Shown in pieces: positions 44,227-53,357 of a stretch of 64,000 bases of DNA. The DNA comes from Flavobacteriales bacterium (GTDB lineage Bacteria; Bacteroidota; Bacteroidia; Flavobacteriales_F; PHOS-HE28). The notes beneath the pieces were generated by a model, which saw nothing but the letters and a program-made list of their open reading frames with translations, searched no databases and had not been told where the DNA came from. Within the stretch, counting starts at the first letter, position 1. Every line of letters begins with the position of its first letter. The stretch lies in contig JADJQW010000002.1 of NCBI GenBank assembly GCA_016712535.1, positions 2,232,001 to 2,296,000 on the forward strand, in the 5' to 3' direction. Both the position numbers and the translations under genes were made by a program.

Positions 44227-45179
44227 AGAACGCCCTTCGTCTTCTTGCACGCTCCATCGGCCTGCTCGTTCTGCTCCTGGCCGGATCCGTGGCCGCTCAC
44301 TTGCTGGTCTTCTCTGCGAGCAGCGCTGCCACCGACCTGGATCACCGCCAGCGCTTCAACGACGGCTACAAGGTCTTCAGCCTCACCATGCCCGCCCAAG
44401 TGGTGTTCTGCGGCGAACCCGTGCCGATGGACCGCATCGATGTGCGCGAGCGGCTTGATCGGGAGCTGCTGGTGAACACCTATTGGCAGAGCAACACCTT
44501 GCTCGCCCACAAGCGCGCCAACCGCTGGTTCCCATTGATCGAAGAGGTGCTTCGCCGGGAAGGAGTGCCGGACGACATGAAGTACCTGGCCCTGGTTGAG
44601 AGCAATTTCACGAACGCTGTATCGCCCATGGGAGCCGCAGGCTACTGGCAGTTCCTGAAGGAGACGGGCCAAACCCACGGATTGGAGGTGAATGCCGAGG
44701 TGGATGAGCGGTACAACGTGGAGAAGAGCACCGTGGCGGCGTGCAAGTACCTGAAGGCCTCTTACGCCAAGTTCGGCAGCTGGGCCTTGGCCGCTGCATC
44801 TTACAACCTCGGTCAAGGCGGAGTTGACAAGCAACTCGATCGGCAGAAGATGGAGAACTACTTCGACCTGCTGCTGCCCGAAGAGACCAGCCGCTATGTG
44901 TTCCGGATCCTGGCCATGAAAGAGATCATCCGCGACCCAGAGCGCTACGGCTTCCACCTGCGCGCGCAAGACCTCTACCCCCCCTACCGTACCCGGTCCT
45001 TCGAGGTGAATGGGCCCATTGAAGACCTCGCGGCCTTCGCTCTGCGCCATGGCACGGATTACAAGACCGTGAAGCTCCTGAATCCTTGGCTTCGGGACAG
45101 CAAACTGACGAACAAGGAAGGCCGGACCTACGCGATCCTGCTGCCGGCTGAAGGCTTCCATGACGGCACGACCGAGTAA
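44223..45179 (+). CDS. membrane-anchored lytic murein transglycosylase (SLT family)
   Basis: 318 residues. An N-terminal hydrophobic segment (residues 11-30) anchors or exports it. The SLT domain has catalytic E126 in YLALVESNF, followed by AVSPMGAAGYWQFLKETG, VAACKYLKASYAKFG and AASYNLGQGG. The C-terminal 60 residues (IEDLAAFALRHGTDYKTVKLLNPWL) resemble a LysM-type peptidoglycan-binding module. It cleaves peptidoglycan strands. Its coupling to the glycan genes suggests making space for the export complex, but that is inference. Confidence 0.88.
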   Translation: MKNALRLLARSIGLLVLLLAGSVAAHLLVFSASSAATDLDHRQRFNDGYKVFSLTMPAQVVFCGEPVPMDRIDVRERLDRELLVNTYWQSNTLLAHKRANRWFPLIEEVLRREGVPDDMKYLALVESNFTNAVSPMGAAGYWQFLKETGQTHGLEVNAEVDERYNVEKSTVAACKYLKASYAKFGSWALAAASYNLGQGGVDKQLDRQKMENYFDLLLPEETSRYVFRILAMKEIIRDPERYGFHLRAQDLYPPYRTRSFEVNGPIEDLAAFALRHGTDYKTVKLLNPWLRDSKLTNKEGRTYAILLPAEGFHDGTTE

Positions 45180-45184
45180 GTCGC

Positions 45185-45192
45185 GACCTTTG
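45185..45192 (+). promoter_or_regulatory. -7-like box before uvrA
   Basis: GACCTTTG (one mismatch to TAnnTTTG), 7 nt before the TTG start at 45200. Confidence 0.35.
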
Positions 45193-45199
45193 CGCCCGT

Positions 45200-48061
45200 T
45201 TGAAGACTGAAGCCCTCCCGGCGGATGCCGCGCACAACGGCAGCGCCACTGAAGATCATATCGAAGTGCTCGGCGCCAGGGTTCACAACCTGAAAGGCAT
45301 CGATGTGCGCATCCCGCGCGACCAGCTGGTCGTGATAACGGGCCTGAGCGGCAGCGGCAAGAGCTCCCTGGCCTTCGACACCATCCACGCCGAGGGCCAG
45401 CGCCGCTACATCGAGACATTCAGCGCTTATGCGCGCCAATTCCTCGGCGGCATCGAACGGCCCGATGTTGACCTGATCACCGGCCTCAGCCCTGTGATCG
45501 CCATCGAGCAGAAGACCATCAGCCGCAACCCGCGCAGCACTGTGGGCACGGTGACGGAGATCTACGACCTGCTGCGACTGCTCTATGCCCGCGTGGCCGA
45601 TGCCTTCAGCCATGTGACCGGCGAGCCCATGGTGCGTTACTCTGACCAGCAGATCGTGCAGCTGGTTTCCGAAGCCTACGACAACACAGAGGTGCTTGTG
45701 CTGGCGCCCTTGGTGCGCGGGCGGAAGGGGCACTACCGCGAGCTCTTCGAGCAGCTCCTGCGGCAGGGTTTCCTACGTGCTAGGGCCGACGGCGAAGTGA
45801 TCGACCTGACGAGCCGGCCACGCTTGGACCGGTATAAGGTCCACGACATCGAGCTGGTGGTGGACCGCATCAAGGTGAGCGAAAGCAACGCCAAGCGCCT
45901 TGCCGAGACGATCAACACCGCTATGAAGTACGGCAAGGGCAGCCTGATGGTGGTGGAAGCCAAGGGCCAACACGCGCCCCGCTTCCTCAGCCGCCACCTC
46001 ATGTGCCCCACCAGCGGGATCGCGTATGAAGAGCCTGAGCCGAACCTCTTCAGCTTCAACAGTCCCTACGGAGCATGCCCAAGGTGCAGCGGCCTCGGTC
46101 AAGTAACCGAGGTCGCGCTCGACAAGATCGTCCCCGACCGGAAGAAGAGCATCCGGAAAGGAGCCATCGTAGCCATTGGCAGCGCGAAGAATTCCTGGGT
46201 GTTCAAACAGATCGAAGCGGTGCTGGAGAATTTCGGCCACGACCTGGACACCCCGGTCGAAGAGATGGACGACGCTGTGCTGGCAGCCTTGCTCAACGGC
46301 ATGGATGAGCCGCTGCGGGTGAGCAGCAGCATCGGCCTCAGCGACCGCACCGTGCAGTTCGAGGGCATCATCCCATTCATCCTCGAACAGGCTGAAGAAG
46401 GCCCGAAGACCGCACAGAAATGGGCGGCCGGGTTCACGCACATGGTGGCTTGCCCAGAATGCCATGGTGCACGCTTGAAGAAGACCGCCTTGCATTTCCG
46501 CGTGGATGGGAAGAACATCAGCGAGCTGGTGCAACTCTCCTTCATCGAGCTGCATGCCTTCATGAATGGCCTGGTGGACAGGCTTGAAGGCACCAAGGCC
46601 GTCATCGCCAAAGAGGTGGTGAAGGAGATCACCGCACGTAGCCGGTTCCTGCTCGATGTGGGCCTCGAATACCTCACCCTTGACCGCAGCGCGCGCTCAT
46701 TGAGCGGCGGCGAGGCGCAACGCATACGCCTGGCCACGCAGATCGGCAGCCAGCTCACCGGCGTGCTCTACATCCTCGATGAGCCAAGCATCGGCCTGCA
46801 CCAGCGCGACGACCAGCGCCTCATCGCGAGCCTTCGCAGCCTTCGCGACGGAGGCAACAGCGTGCTGGTGGTCGAGCACGATAAGGAGATGATGATGAGC
46901 GCCGACCACCTGATCGATATCGGGCCTGGCGCAGGCGAGCACGGCGGCCGGATCGTGGCGCAAGGCCACCCGAAGCGATTCGCCCAAGGGGATAGCGTAA
47001 CCGCGCAGTACCTGCGCAACGAATTGCGCATCGAGGTGCCGAAGGCGCGGCGACAGGGCAACGGCAAACGGCTCACGCTGCGCGGCGCCAAAGGCAACAA
47101 CCTCAAAGAGGTGGATGCGGACTTCCCGCTGGGCACCTTGATCTGCATCACCGGTGTGAGCGGCAGCGGCAAGAGCACCCTCATCGGCGACACCCTATAC
47201 CCCATCCTCAGCAAGCACTTCTACCGCAGCGATCCGCAGCCGCTGGCCTTCCACAGCATCAAAGGGCTGGAGCATATCGACAAGGTGATCGAGGTGGACC
47301 AGAGCCCCATTGGCCGCACCCCGCGCAGCAACCCCGCCACCTATACCGGCCTCTTCGACCACATCCGCGAGCTTTTCGCGCAACTGCCCAGCGCCAAGAT
47401 CCGCGGCTACAAGGCCGGCCGCTTCAGCTTCAACACCGCTGGAGGCCGTTGCGAGACATGCAAGGGCGCAGGGGTGCGCACCATCGAGATGAATTTCCTT
47501 CCTGCCGTGCACGTGCCGTGCGAGACCTGCCGTGGCAAGCGTTACGACCGCGAGACGCTTGAAGTGCGGTTCAAGGGCAAGAGCATCGCCGACGTGCTCG
47601 ACATGCCCGTGGAGGAGGCGGCCACGGTCTTCGCCGACATCCCGCAGATCAACCAGAAGCTGCGCACATTACTCGATGTGGGACTCGGTTACGTGAAGCT
47701 CGGCCAGAGCAGCACGACCCTCAGCGGAGGCGAGGCACAGCGCATCAAGCTGGCCACCGAACTCACCAAGAAAGGAACGGGCAACACCTTCTACATCCTG
47801 GACGAACCCACCACGGGACTCCACTTCGACGACGTGAAGCAGCTCATCGACGTGCTGCAGCGCCTGGTGGACCAAGGCAACACCGTGCTTGTGATCGAGC
47901 ATAACCTCGACATCATGAAGGTGGCCGACTACTTGATCGACATGGGGCCGGAAGGCGGCGCCGGCGGCGGCATGATCGTGGCGCGCGGAACGCCGGAGGA
48001 AGTGGTGCTGATGGGCCGTGGCCACACCTGGCCCTACCTGAAGGAAGAGCTGCACCCCTGA
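45200..48061 (+). CDS. uvrA: excinuclease ABC subunit A
   Basis: 953 residues, full length. Two ABC ATPase modules: Walker A GLSGSGKSSLAFDTIHAEG and GVSGSGKSTL, with two LSGGEAQRI signatures. Zinc-binding cysteine pairs are in CPRCSG/CPECHG and CETCKG/CETCRG. DNA damage recognition for nucleotide excision repair, with UvrB. The start is TTG, an uncommon choice, but the first ATG lies far inside the protein, and the frame opens correctly with HIEVLGARVHNLKGIDV. Confidence 0.97.
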   Translation: MKTEALPADAAHNGSATEDHIEVLGARVHNLKGIDVRIPRDQLVVITGLSGSGKSSLAFDTIHAEGQRRYIETFSAYARQFLGGIERPDVDLITGLSPVIAIEQKTISRNPRSTVGTVTEIYDLLRLLYARVADAFSHVTGEPMVRYSDQQIVQLVSEAYDNTEVLVLAPLVRGRKGHYRELFEQLLRQGFLRARADGEVIDLTSRPRLDRYKVHDIELVVDRIKVSESNAKRLAETINTAMKYGKGSLMVVEAKGQHAPRFLSRHLMCPTSGIAYEEPEPNLFSFNSPYGACPRCSGLGQVTEVALDKIVPDRKKSIRKGAIVAIGSAKNSWVFKQIEAVLENFGHDLDTPVEEMDDAVLAALLNGMDEPLRVSSSIGLSDRTVQFEGIIPFILEQAEEGPKTAQKWAAGFTHMVACPECHGARLKKTALHFRVDGKNISELVQLSFIELHAFMNGLVDRLEGTKAVIAKEVVKEITARSRFLLDVGLEYLTLDRSARSLSGGEAQRIRLATQIGSQLTGVLYILDEPSIGLHQRDDQRLIASLRSLRDGGNSVLVVEHDKEMMMSADHLIDIGPGAGEHGGRIVAQGHPKRFAQGDSVTAQYLRNELRIEVPKARRQGNGKRLTLRGAKGNNLKEVDADFPLGTLICITGVSGSGKSTLIGDTLYPILSKHFYRSDPQPLAFHSIKGLEHIDKVIEVDQSPIGRTPRSNPATYTGLFDHIRELFAQLPSAKIRGYKAGRFSFNTAGGRCETCKGAGVRTIEMNFLPAVHVPCETCRGKRYDRETLEVRFKGKSIADVLDMPVEEAATVFADIPQINQKLRTLLDVGLGYVKLGQSSTTLSGGEAQRIKLATELTKKGTGNTFYILDEPTTGLHFDDVKQLIDVLQRLVDQGNTVLVIEHNLDIMKVADYLIDMGPEGGAGGGMIVARGTPEEVVLMGRGHTWPYLKEELHP

Positions 48062-48151
48062 GCCTGTCCTCGACGGAGCGTTGATAAAGGGCATCGACCG
48101 GATCGGGCGCGAGCACCAGCCGGGGCTTCCTTCGCGGCAGCTGACCAACCG

Positions 48152-48883
48152 ATGAAGAAAGAGTCGAAACAGAACGAAGAGAGCGAGCGCCGGATCATGC
48201 GCGCATTCAAGCGCAAGGGCTGGAGCGAGGTGAAGGCCAACGACAGCTGGGCGATCTTCAAGATCATGAGCGAATTCGTTGAGGGCTTCGAGGCCATGCA
48301 GCGCATCCGACCCTGCGTGAGCGTCTTCGGCAGCGCACGCACCAAGCCCGACGCCGCGGAGTACAAGCTGGCGGAGGAGATCGCCTTCCAGCTCACCGGC
48401 AATGGCTACGGCGTGATCACAGGCGGCGGCCCAGGCATCATGGAGGCCGCCAACAAAGGCGCCCAGCGCGGCGGAGGCACGAGCGTGGGCCTCAACATAG
48501 AGCTGCCCTTCGAGCAATCATCGAACCCATACGTGGACAAGGAGAAGAGCCTCCACTTCGACTACTTCTTCGTCCGCAAGGTGATGTTCACCAAATACTC
48601 GCAGGGCTTCATCGTGCTGCCCGGCGGCTTCGGCACGCTCGATGAGCTTTTCGAGGCGCTCACGCTGATACAGACGCAGAAGATCGCGCGCTTCCCGATC
48701 ATCCTGGTCGGCAAGAAGTACTGGCAAGGCCTGCTGGATTGGATCGCCCAGACCATGGGAAGCAAGCATGCCTACATCAACATGGAGGACATGGAGCTCT
48801 TCAGCGTGGTTGACAAGCCAGAGGACGCCGTGGCTGCGATCAACGCCTTCTACAGCAAGTACATGCTGAAGCCGAACTTCTAG
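48152..48883 (+). CDS. LOG-family protein (TIGR00730-type nucleotide phosphoribohydrolase)
   Basis: 243 residues. The Rossmann-like lysine-decarboxylase-named fold has VSVFGSART, GYGVITGGGPGIMEAANKGA and the hallmark PGGFGTLDELFE motif. Related proteins hydrolyse nucleoside monophosphates (LOG activity); the older name lysine decarboxylase is misleading. An N-terminal 45-residue charged region (KKESKQNEESERRIM) is longer than in minimal LOG proteins. It converges with the DoxX gene, the two sharing a CTAG at their stops. Confidence 0.9.
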   Translation: MKKESKQNEESERRIMRAFKRKGWSEVKANDSWAIFKIMSEFVEGFEAMQRIRPCVSVFGSARTKPDAAEYKLAEEIAFQLTGNGYGVITGGGPGIMEAANKGAQRGGGTSVGLNIELPFEQSSNPYVDKEKSLHFDYFFVRKVMFTKYSQGFIVLPGGFGTLDELFEALTLIQTQKIARFPIILVGKKYWQGLLDWIAQTMGSKHAYINMEDMELFSVVDKPEDAVAAINAFYSKYMLKPNF

Positions 48884-50226
48884 TTCAGCTTCGCTTCGGC
48901 TTCGACCAGCGAGGGCGCGTCGTTCCCGTGCCAGATGCCCTTCACGGTGCCCTGCTTCAGCAGCAGCACGCCAGGATTGGCACGCACCATCGTCTTGATC
49001 ACCTTCTCATCGCATTGCACGAACTCGAAGGCCAGCTGGTGCTCGTGCCTGAACTCATCCACCGCTTCCCAGGCATTGGTGGTGACCCCGTACACGTACC
49101 AGCCCTTCCGCTGAGCATCATCGGCGAGCTGCGCAATGGCCTTGATGTTCGAAGGATCGCTCTTCCTCAGGTCGTATGCCGCCACCAGGATCACCGGGGC
49201 GGGCTCATTGAGGACATCATCCGTGAGCTCGTATCCGTCCCGGTCGATCAACCGGAAGTCCTGCACCGGCGATGGCACGCCAGCTTCCAGCTCAACCACC
49301 CGCATGCTCTCCTTCACCTCTTCGTAATTGGGATCGTCCCATGGGTACGGCATGGAGGTATCGAACTCCTCCACCTTGCCCGTGGTCTTGTTCGTGTAGC
49401 TCATGAAGATCCTATTCACTGCAGGCTTGCTCACGCGCTGCTCAGTGATGCTCTTGCCAACGGCATATGGCCGATAATCGCGCAATGGAAGATGCGAGTA
49501 GCACCACCATGCGAAAACCAGGGTGAGCACCGATGCCCATGCCGCAGTGAGCCACTCGGCCTTGATGCCTTGAGCACCGCGCTTGATCAGCGCATACCCA
49601 AGGAAGCCGAGCAGCGTGAACCACACCGGACCCCACCAAGTGAAGATCCAGCTCCAGATGGCCACCAGCAGCAAGCCGCCGGGCAACAGCACCATGTCGT
49701 CGGCCTTGGTGTTCCATGAACCGCCCTTGGAGCGGAACGCATGGATGAGTATCGGGATGATGAGCACGAAGAGGATGGCATCCTTGTAAAAGCTCTCCCA
49801 AGGCGTGAGGCTCCTGCCCACGCTGCCTTTCATGGCGTCGCCGAAGCAGCCGCAGTCCGTTACGCAGGTCACGGGGCGCTCCTCGGCCACGCCATTCACC
49901 AGCACCGTGTACGTGCCATGCGGATCGCATGTGGCGGTATAGAGCGTGAGCCAGCCGAAGAAGACCGTGAGCGCGAAGAGCGAGATGGCCGCCATGCGCA
50001 AGCGACCGCCGAAAAGCACGGCGAAGCCCAGCACCACCTCCGCCAAGCAGGCGAGGATCCCCAAGGCCATCGCGTACGGCTCGAATGCGGGGAGATTGAG
50101 CGCGCTCTCCGCGAAATACTCCTGCAGCTTATAGGAGAAGCCGAGCGGATCGTTGGCCTTGATCAGGCCGCTGACGATGAAGAGCGATCCGACAATGAGC
50201 CGGGAGAAGAGCACGAGTGGGCGCAT
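48880..50226 (-). CDS. DoxX/MauE-like membrane protein of the BT_3928 type
   Basis: 448 residues. The N-terminal DoxX part (about 1-130) begins LFSRLIVGSLFIVSGLIKAND, has four membrane helices, and contains the TDCGCFGDAM cysteine motif of MauE/DoxX proteins, which is linked to quinone- or disulfide-related redox. Several further helices follow. The C-terminal part (about 325-448, VILVAAYDLRKSD, YVYGVTTNAWEAVDEF, GVLLLKQGTVKGIWHGNDAP) looks thioredoxin-fold-like but lacks a CxxC. The family is conserved in Bacteroidota; its function is not established. Confidence 0.85.
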   Translation of the reverse strand: MRPLVLFSRLIVGSLFIVSGLIKANDPLGFSYKLQEYFAESALNLPAFEPYAMALGILACLAEVVLGFAVLFGGRLRMAAISLFALTVFFGWLTLYTATCDPHGTYTVLVNGVAEERPVTCVTDCGCFGDAMKGSVGRSLTPWESFYKDAILFVLIIPILIHAFRSKGGSWNTKADDMVLLPGGLLLVAIWSWIFTWWGPVWFTLLGFLGYALIKRGAQGIKAEWLTAAWASVLTLVFAWWCYSHLPLRDYRPYAVGKSITEQRVSKPAVNRIFMSYTNKTTGKVEEFDTSMPYPWDDPNYEEVKESMRVVELEAGVPSPVQDFRLIDRDGYELTDDVLNEPAPVILVAAYDLRKSDPSNIKAIAQLADDAQRKGWYVYGVTTNAWEAVDEFRHEHQLAFEFVQCDEKVIKTMVRANPGVLLLKQGTVKGIWHGNDAPSLVEAEAKLN

Positions 50227-50248
50227 ATCCGTTCCGATTGAATGGCGC

Positions 50249-50256
50249 CGAAGATA
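50249..50256 (-). promoter_or_regulatory. -7-like box before the DoxX gene
   Basis: The minus strand reads TATCTTCG (one mismatch to TAnnTTTG), 22 nt before ATG 50226. Confidence 0.35.
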
Positions 50257-50301
50257 GAAGGGGCCATCACGGGCATAAGGCCCTTAACACCCCTTTGACG
50301 C

Positions 50302-50823
50302 TCAATCGTTGAAGCGCTCGACGAGCGCCATGCGCATCGAGAGCAGATGGTGGTCATCGTGCTCAGCGATCCATAGTGCCATATCCACAGGGCTCATGGC
50401 GCTTCCCATGCATGGATGCGATGCTCGATGCTGAAGCACTGCCTCATCCATGGCTGCCAGCTTACTGACCAGATCCAGACGCGTGATGCGGTGCTCTTCC
50501 AAGAGATCGCCGGGCTGACGGTTGCTTGCCAGCCTGATCCGCTCCTCCTGCCCATCAAGGCTTATCCGGCACAAGGCCGGACGCCGGCATTCGAAATCAT
50601 CAATGCGGGACTGGAACCGCTGGTCGAGGAACAGCATATGGGCCAAGTGCCCCATGGCGCTCCATCGGCCTTGCTGCTGAAGCACAAGGCACTCGATCGG
50701 GATCCCTTTGAGCAGGTGCGCCGAGCGCGCCGGCGTACCGCGCAATCGCTCGAGTAAGAATGGCCAATCGTCGACGCCCTTGCCGAATGGCAGCTTCCGG
50801 TCCGACCACGGGATGAGCTTCAT
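50302..50823 (-). CDS. DinB-like four-helix-bundle protein
   Basis: 173 residues without signal or membrane segment. The N-terminal half has GRWSAMGHLAHMLFLDQRF and the C-terminal half WIAEHDDHHLLSM, which place the three His ligands of the DinB/YfiT metal site on separate helices. The family includes thiol-dependent transferases and uncharacterised metal-binding proteins. The substrate is not evident. It lies 75 bp upstream of the DoxX gene, on the same strand. Confidence 0.8.
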   Translation of the reverse strand: MKLIPWSDRKLPFGKGVDDWPFLLERLRGTPARSAHLLKGIPIECLVLQQQGRWSAMGHLAHMLFLDQRFQSRIDDFECRRPALCRISLDGQEERIRLASNRQPGDLLEEHRITRLDLVSKLAAMDEAVLQHRASHPCMGSAMSPVDMALWIAEHDDHHLLSMRMALVERFND

Positions 50824-50895
50824 GAACCCTTGACCCGACAGGCACCCGAACCGATGCCTCGCAGCAGCCGAGCTTGCATTTCCATGACAATGGCC

Positions 50896-51408
50896 TTACG
50901 GATGCTTCGCCATCGCCTGGTCACGCCGCTGCTTGACCTCCGCGCACAGGCGGGCCACCTCCGGCTGAATGCGTTCCTCGTAGGGCCTGTTCCAACCGAG
51001 GAAGCCGGTCATCGGGTTGTAGCGCGCAAGGCCCATGGGCATATCGAAGAAGCTCAGATCCATGCCCTCGACCTGCTGGAACAGCGTCATCTCCACTTCA
51101 ACCACGGTAACCGCGTTATCGTTCTCCCAGGCTGGTCCGTGCGTATCGATCCCGAAGCACTTGGTGACGTGTCCCGGCGAGGAGAAGCGGATAACATAAT
51201 CGGCCCCATTGTCGAGCACCACGTCATAGCGACCGTTCGCGACCGTTCGGAATACGTGCTGCTTCACGCCGTTCTTGTAGACCCGCACAAGCGCGTTCGC
51301 CATCGGTTCACGGGATTCGAAAACGGTAACATTGCCTTTGATGTGCAGCCGTGCAGCTCCTGATTCGATGGCGACAAGGCAGAGCGCGAGGAGACCTAGC
51401 GTACGCAT
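50896..51408 (-). CDS. secreted carboxypeptidase-regulatory-like domain protein, short paralog
   Basis: 170 residues from ATG 51408 (26 codons after an upstream in-frame start that lacks a signal peptide). A signal peptide (TLGLLALCLVAIESGA) is followed by a beta-sandwich with MANALVRVYKNGVKQHVF, NGRYDVVLDNGADYVIRFSS and a short helix. The same blocks (VVYKNGVKER, Y.V.F...G.V.K, DMPMG/NQPVG) recur in the larger protein at 52.1-53.3 kb, so the two are paralogs. The fold fits peptidase-associated regulatory/CarboxypepD_reg-like domains. Role unknown. Confidence 0.7.
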   Translation of the reverse strand: MRTLGLLALCLVAIESGAARLHIKGNVTVFESREPMANALVRVYKNGVKQHVFRTVANGRYDVVLDNGADYVIRFSSPGHVTKCFGIDTHGPAWENDNAVTVVEVEMTLFQQVEGMDLSFFDMPMGLARYNPMTGFLGWNRPYEERIQPEVARLCAEVKQRRDQAMAKHP

Positions 51409-51551
51409 GATAGAACGGAATTTGAGGTCGCCCGTGCCGTCGTGGTAAGCGGATCCGGAACGAGCGGGGGGCGAACATAGGATCACGCAGAAACGGCGGC
51501 ATTGGGCCTGAATAGCCGATTACGAACACCCTCGTGTGAATGGCTTGCGGA

Positions 51552-51559
51552 TACCTTGG
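51552..51559 (+). promoter_or_regulatory. -7-like box 4 nt before NTF2-like gene
   Basis: TACCTTGG, then CACC, then ATG 51564. Imperfect core, but the 4-nt spacing recurs in the window. It favours ATG 51564 over ATG 51540. Confidence 0.3.
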
Positions 51560-51563
51560 CACC

Positions 51564-52049
51564 ATGACGACCCGACTGCTCGGCCTCCTGCTACTCTCCA
51601 TTGCCCCATTAAAGGCGAAGCCGCAAGCATTCCTCGAGGCCGAGACCGATGTGCTGCGCGCGGTGGATCACTTCTTTTCCGCCATGACCGCCCGTGACAG
51701 CGCGGCCATGGCCAGCACCTTGGTCAGTGGCGGTGCCCTGCACGTGGTGGCCCTCGATGGCTCGAAGCGCGTGCAGTCAATTTCGTTCGAGGACTACTTG
51801 ACCCGCTTGACTGCCGGGACCGAGCGGCTGGTAGAGCGCTATTGGGATGCGCATGTCCGTATCGATGGTCCGATCGCGGTGGCCACGATGCTCTATGACT
51901 TCCACATCGATGGGCGTTTTTCGCACTGCGGCATTGATTCATTCACCCTGGCACTCGGGCCAGGAGGCTGGCGAATCGCAAGCGTGGCGTACACGCGACG
52001 AACGGAAGGGTGCCCAGCTTGCCCGCTCGGGCCTTTGAAGGATGAATGA
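51564..52049 (+). CDS. secreted NTF2/SnoaL-like (DUF4440-type) protein
   Basis: 161 residues. A signal peptide (RLLGLLLLSIAPLKA) precedes an NTF2-like cone fold: LRAVDHFFSAMTARDSAAM (helix 1), FEDYLTRLTAGTERLVERYW and VRIDGPIAVATMLYDFHIDG with FTLALGPGGWRIASVAYTRR as the final strands. Such secreted members are generally of unknown function. A CPAC near the C-terminus could form a disulfide. It stands alone on the plus strand between two minus-strand paralogs. Confidence 0.75.
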   Translation: MTTRLLGLLLLSIAPLKAKPQAFLEAETDVLRAVDHFFSAMTARDSAAMASTLVSGGALHVVALDGSKRVQSISFEDYLTRLTAGTERLVERYWDAHVRIDGPIAVATMLYDFHIDGRFSHCGIDSFTLALGPGGWRIASVAYTRRTEGCPACPLGPLKDE

Positions 52050-52070
52050 ACAGAAGAAGGATCCGGCGGC

Positions 52071-53312
52071 TCAATCGAGCTTGCCGCGTGGCGCCGCTCC
52101 TGCCAGATGCTCTTGCGGAGGCAAGGCCTCGTTCTCGTAAACGAGCTGGGTGCAGGCCAATCCATCCTTGAAGTAGAATACACCGCCCCACTTGTGGAAC
52201 ACGCGGCGGTACTCCGTGGCCTTGCCCCCGACTTCAACCTTCACAACGGTGGTCACCTTGCCGGCCTCCACGATCAGTTCCTCTGTGCGGAACGAATCCG
52301 CTTCAACGGTGCTTGGGACAGGCCTGTCCTCCTGCTGTTCATTCGTGCGCGCCTTGGCCATGCGCGACTGCTCTTCAACGAGCACGGGATCCACGCGACG
52401 CCGACCATCCTCGCCTTCCGAAGGGGCTGCGGCCAATGTGTTACGCTGTGGGGCAGGAACACCTGGGATCAGCTTGGGCTTCTCGGGCTTGGGCTCGACA
52501 GGAGCCTTCAGCGGCACATCGGCCTTGGGCTCGGTCTTTTTCGCAACCGGCGCTTTCGCGGTTTCTTTCTGAGCTGCCAATGCGCGCGCCTGCTCCGCCT
52601 TCGCGGCTTCGGCCGCTGACCGGCGATCTGACTCTTCCTTGGCCTTTGCTTCCGCTGCTGCAGCCTTCTCGGCCTCAGCTTTCGCCTTGGCAGCCGATGC
52701 CTCCTGCGCTGCCAACTGCTTCTTCGCTTCAGCCTCGGCCTTCTGCAGCGCCTTGGCTTCCTCAGCCTTGCGCTTCTCGGCCTCAGCAGCTCCTGCGGCT
52801 TCCTGTTTCTGTTTCTTCTCCACCTGAGCGACCGCTTCCTGCAACTGCGATTGGATCGACTTGGTGTAGTCGGTGTCGTAGTCGAAATCCCCTGCCGAGG
52901 CATCATACCGGATCATCCCAACCGGTTGATTGAAGACCACCATGTTGATGTCGTCGTACTGCTTGAAGAGGGAGACCGCGAAATCGAACGGGGTGAATCC
53001 ATTGGCGATGGCATCCCCTGGCACGCGCGTGTCGAAGGAGATCTTCTTGGCCACGTAGCCATCCTTCTCGAACGACACGATGTAGCTTGCATTGAGTTCC
53101 AGCTCCAGCGCGAACTTGCTCAGGCCAGTGGTGATGGTGCGCTCCTTCACGCCATTCTTGTACACCACGGCGCGTGCGCCGGCCATGTCGCCTCCTTCGA
53201 TCTTCACCCGGCCATTCGCCTTGAACTTGCCTTGCGCGAGCAGTGATACGGCCAGCAGCAAGAAGGTGACCGATAAGGCAGTCCGGAGCATGGAGCGCAG
53301 GGGTTGAAGCAT
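52071..53312 (-). CDS. secreted protein with regulatory-like domain, long Ala/Glu/Lys coiled coil and C-terminal domain
   Basis: 413 residues from ATG 53312 (ATG 53291 is possible). Signal peptide ALSVTFLLLAVSLLAQ; then a domain (about 25-140) paralogous to the 50.9-kb protein (AVVYKNGVKERTITTG and FNQPVGMIRYDAS). Residues about 145-270 are an A/E/K/Q-rich TolA-like coiled coil, followed by a Pro-rich linker (KAPVEPKPEKPKLIPGVP). The C-terminal ~100 residues contain VTTVVKVEVGGKATEYRRVF and HKWGGVFYFKDGLA. The coiled coil could span the periplasm; that is inferred. Confidence 0.7.
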   Translation of the reverse strand: MLQPLRSMLRTALSVTFLLLAVSLLAQGKFKANGRVKIEGGDMAGARAVVYKNGVKERTITTGLSKFALELELNASYIVSFEKDGYVAKKISFDTRVPGDAIANGFTPFDFAVSLFKQYDDINMVVFNQPVGMIRYDASAGDFDYDTDYTKSIQSQLQEAVAQVEKKQKQEAAGAAEAEKRKAEEAKALQKAEAEAKKQLAAQEASAAKAKAEAEKAAAAEAKAKEESDRRSAAEAAKAEQARALAAQKETAKAPVAKKTEPKADVPLKAPVEPKPEKPKLIPGVPAPQRNTLAAAPSEGEDGRRRVDPVLVEEQSRMAKARTNEQQEDRPVPSTVEADSFRTEELIVEAGKVTTVVKVEVGGKATEYRRVFHKWGGVFYFKDGLACTQLVYENEALPPQEHLAGAAPRGKLD

Positions 53313-53357
53313 GGGCGAGCGGAACCTCGGGTGCCCGTGTACGTTACAGCGCCTCGC

